Assembly (NCBI GenBank): GCA_002308595.1
Contig: DBWH01000039.1
Coordinates: 1-26,707 of the forward strand
Length of the DNA stretch: 26,707 nt
DNA from: Mageeibacillus sp. UBA1243
GTDB lineage: Bacteria > Bacillota > Clostridia > UBA1212
Direction: 5' to 3'
Made by a program: the position numbers and the translations under genes. Position 1 is the first letter of the stretch, and every line of letters begins with the position of its first letter. Under the pieces are notes generated by a model. The model ran no database searches and was not told where the DNA came from. It was given only the letters and a program-made list of their open reading frames with translations. Of this stretch, positions 24,484 through 26,707 are shown one piece after another.

Positions 24484-24548
24484 CTTGTTATCTGTGTCCT
24501 TTTTTTGCTGATATGCTTAAGTTTCTTGTGTTTTTCGTGGTCCGTCCT

Positions 24549-25133
24549 TCACCTGAACTGTCTCGTAAAAACGATCCCCTTCTCCGGGTCCATTCCCTCG
24601 ATCACCGCGAGAGATTCTACTCTGTATCCGCGCTCTCTGATCTTCCTGCCTCCGTCCTGATATGCCTTCTCGATCGCTATTCCGCATCCTACGACTTCGG
24701 CTCCGGCCTGGTTGCAGAGATCTATAAGTCCCGAAAGCGCAGCCCCGACAGCCAGAAAATCATCTATTATGAGCACTTTGTCATCGCTCGTCAGATATTC
24801 CTTCGAAAGCACCACATTATTCATATTCCCGTGAGTGTATGAAAACACCTGTGTGGAATAAACGTCATCTGATATATTCGAGGTCGCTGATTTCTTTGCG
24901 AAAACAACGGGCACTTTGAAATGTCTCGCCGTCATACATGCGATACCTATGCCCGACGCTTCGATGGTAAGTATCTTCGTGACGCGGCTTTTTTTGTACA
25001 GTCTCTTGAACTCTCTGCCCATTTTGTCAAGCAGTTTTATGTCCATCCTGTGATTCAGGAACCCGTCGACCTTCAAAACGTCGCCCGGTTTTACTTTGCC
25101 CTCTTTGAGGATCTTTTCTTCAAGAAGTTTCAT
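24549..25133 (-). CDS. xpt: Xanthine phosphoribosyltransferase
   Basis: Xpt converts xanthine and PRPP to XMP in purine salvage. The start MKLLEEKILKEGKVKPGDVLKV, the EASGIGIA segment and the PRPP loop KVLIIDDFLAVGAALSGL are typical, and 194 residues matches the family. The ATG at 25133 is chosen: GGAG lies nine bases upstream, and the 12 codons before it are not family-like. In many Firmicutes xpt is controlled by a purine riboswitch. Here only about 50 bases of leader separate promoter and ATG and no aptamer is visible, so control must differ. Confidence 0.94.
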   Translation of the reverse strand: MKLLEEKILKEGKVKPGDVLKVDGFLNHRMDIKLLDKMGREFKRLYKKSRVTKILTIEASGIGIACMTARHFKVPVVFAKKSATSNISDDVYSTQVFSYTHGNMNNVVLSKEYLTSDDKVLIIDDFLAVGAALSGLIDLCNQAGAEVVGCGIAIEKAYQDGGRKIRERGYRVESLAVIEGMDPEKGIVFTRQFR

Positions 25134-25180
25134 ATTAATTGACTCCGGTAAAAGATTACTGCACTTCACAGTTATTTATC

Positions 25181-25209
25181 ATTTTAGCAAGCACAATGTA
25201 AAAAATCAA
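25181..25209 (-). promoter_or_regulatory. Promoter of xpt-trpS
   Basis: On the minus strand: TTGATT (25209-25204), a 17-bp spacer and TAAAAT (25186-25181). Confidence 0.8.
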
Positions 25210-25221
25210 TACGCTAAGGTC

Positions 25222-25255
25222 AAAAAAAGACATCCCGGTATCGATCCGGGATGTC
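25222..25255 (-). terminator. Terminator of the second CBM-like lipoprotein gene
   Basis: A perfect 10-bp stem, GACATCCCGG with CCGGGATGTC, a seven-base loop, and a run of seven T residues on the minus strand. Confidence 0.92.
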
Positions 25256-25298
25256 CTTTGAAAAGTGTGATCACTGTTTTAGATGATCTGTCCGCATT

Positions 25299-26543
25299 TT
25301 ACTCTACAGGAGGAACGTAGTCCTGCGTTACTTCAACGCGGATATCGTCGACATATGTCACGTTCTCGTTCCAGACTATCTGCAGAAGCAGCGTGTATTT
25401 CGCCGAGAATTTCGGAACGAAGAAGAACTCGTGATATGTCCAGTCTGTACCTGTATCACCGAAGTAATACTGCAAGTCGGTGCCCTTCACGGAAAGCCAG
25501 AAGCGGTCTTTGGCGACTTCCTTGTCTGTCTTCGCCCAGAATGATACTTTGTACGGAACATACGCTTCGACCTGTATCATACTCTCGCGAAGTCCGTTAC
25601 TCGTCTCTTCATCATATCCTTCGAAGCAGATCGAACCTGATCCGTCATCAGTATGAGAAACGTCCTTGGCATAGCTTATTACCATAAACTCATTGTGCCA
25701 TTCTGTAGCCCAGCCAACATCGATATCATCTTTAAAGTCGCCGTTCTTAACGAGGTTGACTCCGAGTCTCGGATCGTCATCGGCTATAACCGCAAGCTCA
25801 GGCTCCGGAGTTGGTTCGGGCGGAGGCGGTGTAGCGCCGTAGATCTCTGTATATGACTTTTTGCCAAGGTATACGTCATCGAAATACGCAATGCCGGAAC
25901 CTTCCCAAATTCTTATAGCAAACTTCTGCATTCCCGACTCTTCGGGTACAAATGAACCCTCGACGAATGTCCAGTCCACTGTTCCCGACGGAGGCAGATA
26001 ATCCGGCAGAGACGCAAAGTAGGAAGGATATATAACGACCTGAGCAGCCTTCATAGAGCTTATATCTTCGGTCTTGAACCAGTAAGAATAGTAGTAAGTC
26101 TCTCCTGCTTCAAAATCGACCAGTGTCGCAACTTCCTGGTGGATCGCCGTTTCAGAATTCTCGAGCACGAGGCATCCGGAACCGTCATTTGTATGAGACT
26201 GAGTATAATCTGTTTCCTGTCTTACGCTTGCCGCCCAGAGTGAATCCCAACCGACCGGAACATCGTCATAGAATTTACCGTCCATCAACAGATTGAACTC
26301 ATCGCCCGGATCGGGTTCGGGAGTAGCTGTGGGTTCTGGTGTCGCTGTCGGTACAGGTGTGGGTTCTGGTGTCGCAGTCGGATCTGAAGGCGCGTCTGTA
26401 TTCTTTGGGGCGTCTGTTACCTTCGGTGCGTCATCGGGCTTTTCCGTCGGATCTCCCGTCGCAGGCGTTTTATTGCATGCGGCAAACAGCACGCACGTTA
26501 CCACGAGCGTCAGAATAAGCAGAAATGGTAAAATTTTCTTCAT
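25299..26543 (-). CDS. Lipoprotein with two carbohydrate-binding-like domains (paralogue)
   Basis: The protein has 414 residues and the same plan as the gene at 22141. A lipoprotein signal ends VLFAAC (Cys at about 23), then a linker of TPEPTP/TATPEP repeats to about residue 80. Two CBM4_9-like domains follow, with SHTNDGSGCLVL and AYFDDVYLGKK in the first and DDPRLGVNLVKNGDFKDDI, SHTDDGSGSICF and TYVDDIRVEV in the second. The DDPRLGVNL-NGDFK junction is nearly identical in both paralogues. It probably binds polysaccharide at the cell surface; no enzyme domain is attached. AAAGGAG precedes the start, and a consensus promoter suggests strong expression. Confidence 0.8.
   Translation of the reverse strand: MKKILPFLLILTLVVTCVLFAACNKTPATGDPTEKPDDAPKVTDAPKNTDAPSDPTATPEPTPVPTATPEPTATPEPDPGDEFNLLMDGKFYDDVPVGWDSLWAASVRQETDYTQSHTNDGSGCLVLENSETAIHQEVATLVDFEAGETYYYSYWFKTEDISSMKAAQVVIYPSYFASLPDYLPPSGTVDWTFVEGSFVPEESGMQKFAIRIWEGSGIAYFDDVYLGKKSYTEIYGATPPPPEPTPEPELAVIADDDPRLGVNLVKNGDFKDDIDVGWATEWHNEFMVISYAKDVSHTDDGSGSICFEGYDEETSNGLRESMIQVEAYVPYKVSFWAKTDKEVAKDRFWLSVKGTDLQYYFGDTGTDWTYHEFFFVPKFSAKYTLLLQIVWNENVTYVDDIRVEVTQDYVPPVE
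26329..26381. repeat. 30-bp tandem repeat in the lipoprotein linker
   Basis: GTGGGTTCTGGTGTCGC followed by (T/A)GTCGG occurs at 26329 and again at 26359, encoding repeated Thr/Pro/Glu residues of the linker. Such repeats can change copy number by slippage. Confidence 0.8.
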
Positions 26544-26599
26544 CGTAATTCTCCTTTACTGTTAAAATTATCGACCTTTCTAGTCTCGTATTAAGTTTA

Positions 26600-26628
26600 A
26601 TTATACCTCTGGGTTTACGGAATGTCAA
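26600..26628 (-). promoter_or_regulatory. Consensus promoter of the second CBM-like lipoprotein gene
   Basis: On the minus strand: perfect TTGACA (26628-26623), exactly 17 bp, and perfect TATAAT (26605-26600), preceded by an A-rich tract that may act as an UP element. It predicts a highly expressed transcript with a leader of about 50 bases. Confidence 0.93.
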
Positions 26629-26686
26629 CATTTTTTTTACAAATGATCTTCTTTTCAGTCTTTTTCCTTTACGACATGAGACGATC

Positions 26687-26707
26687 CCCGGAAGCGCGGC
26701 TTCCGGG
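26687..26707. terminator. Terminator-like hairpin at the right edge
   Basis: A perfect 9-bp stem, CCCGGAAGC with GCTTCCGGG, and loop GCG. The window ends at the stem, so a T run on the plus side cannot be checked; no T run follows on the minus strand. Confidence 0.55.

Noticed and set aside
24484..24548. T-box leader before trpS
   Set aside because: Only 65 bp separate it from xpt, and no T-box sequence or terminator is seen.
1..26707. CRISPR array, transposase or phage genes
   Set aside because: No regularly spaced repeats, transposase, integrase or phage structural motifs were found in any frame.

Overview
The window looks like a chromosomal segment of an uncultured Firmicutes, probably class Clostridia. 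The main evidence is gene order on the minus strand: gdpP-rplI-dnaB, followed by tilS-hpt-ftsH, plus a separate rpsF-ssb-rpsR operon. AGGAGG-type ribosome binding sites, sigma70/SigA-type promoters and Pro/Thr-rich lipoprotein linkers agree with this. The species cannot be named from sequence alone.

Layout. 1-7171 (minus) is a housekeeping block: FtsH (cut by the left edge), Hpt, TilS, DnaB, ribosomal protein L9 and the cyclic-di-AMP phosphodiesterase GdpP. 7388-9269 (plus) is a two-gene ABC exporter with its own promoter and a strong terminator. 9320-12461 (plus) is one large membrane sensor: an extracellular propeller with a Y_Y_Y domain, one membrane helix and a cytoplasmic HD-GYP phosphodiesterase. 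12573-13826 (minus) is rpsF-ssb-rpsR, with a perfect inverted repeat around the promoter -10 box. 13898-17434 (minus) is an aconitase-family hydratase followed by two cyclophilins, one of them a lipoprotein. 17459-20130 (minus) is an orphan sugar-type solute-binding lipoprotein followed by an SGNH carbohydrate esterase lipoprotein. 20172-20349 (plus) is tRNA-Val(GAC). 20372-22028 (plus) holds two A+T-richer genes (a GNAT acetyltransferase and a lipoprotein), each bounded by related inverted repeats. 22055-26707 (minus) holds trpS and xpt between two paralogous lipoproteins with tandem carbohydrate-binding-like domains.

The most striking signal is a short dispersed word, CGCCAATG/CATTGGCG. I count 26 exact copies between 1931 and 20194, where roughly one is expected by chance, and none from 20195 to 26707. 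It occurs in both orientations, in all codon frames and in intergenic DNA, so selection or spread appears to act on DNA rather than protein. It resembles HIP1-like or uptake-sequence-like genome signatures, and I know of no description of this word. Its disappearance at the tRNA-Val gene suggests that the right-hand 6.5 kb has a different history: a genomic island, recent transfer or an assembly join.

How the genes work together. The left block is general growth machinery: replication, translation, tRNA modification, purine salvage, proteolysis and c-di-AMP turnover. The rest has a surface and sensing flavour: a c-di-GMP-type sensor, four carbohydrate-linked lipoproteins, an exporter and an exported-type cyclophilin. 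This fits a polysaccharide-rich habitat, but the habitat is inference.
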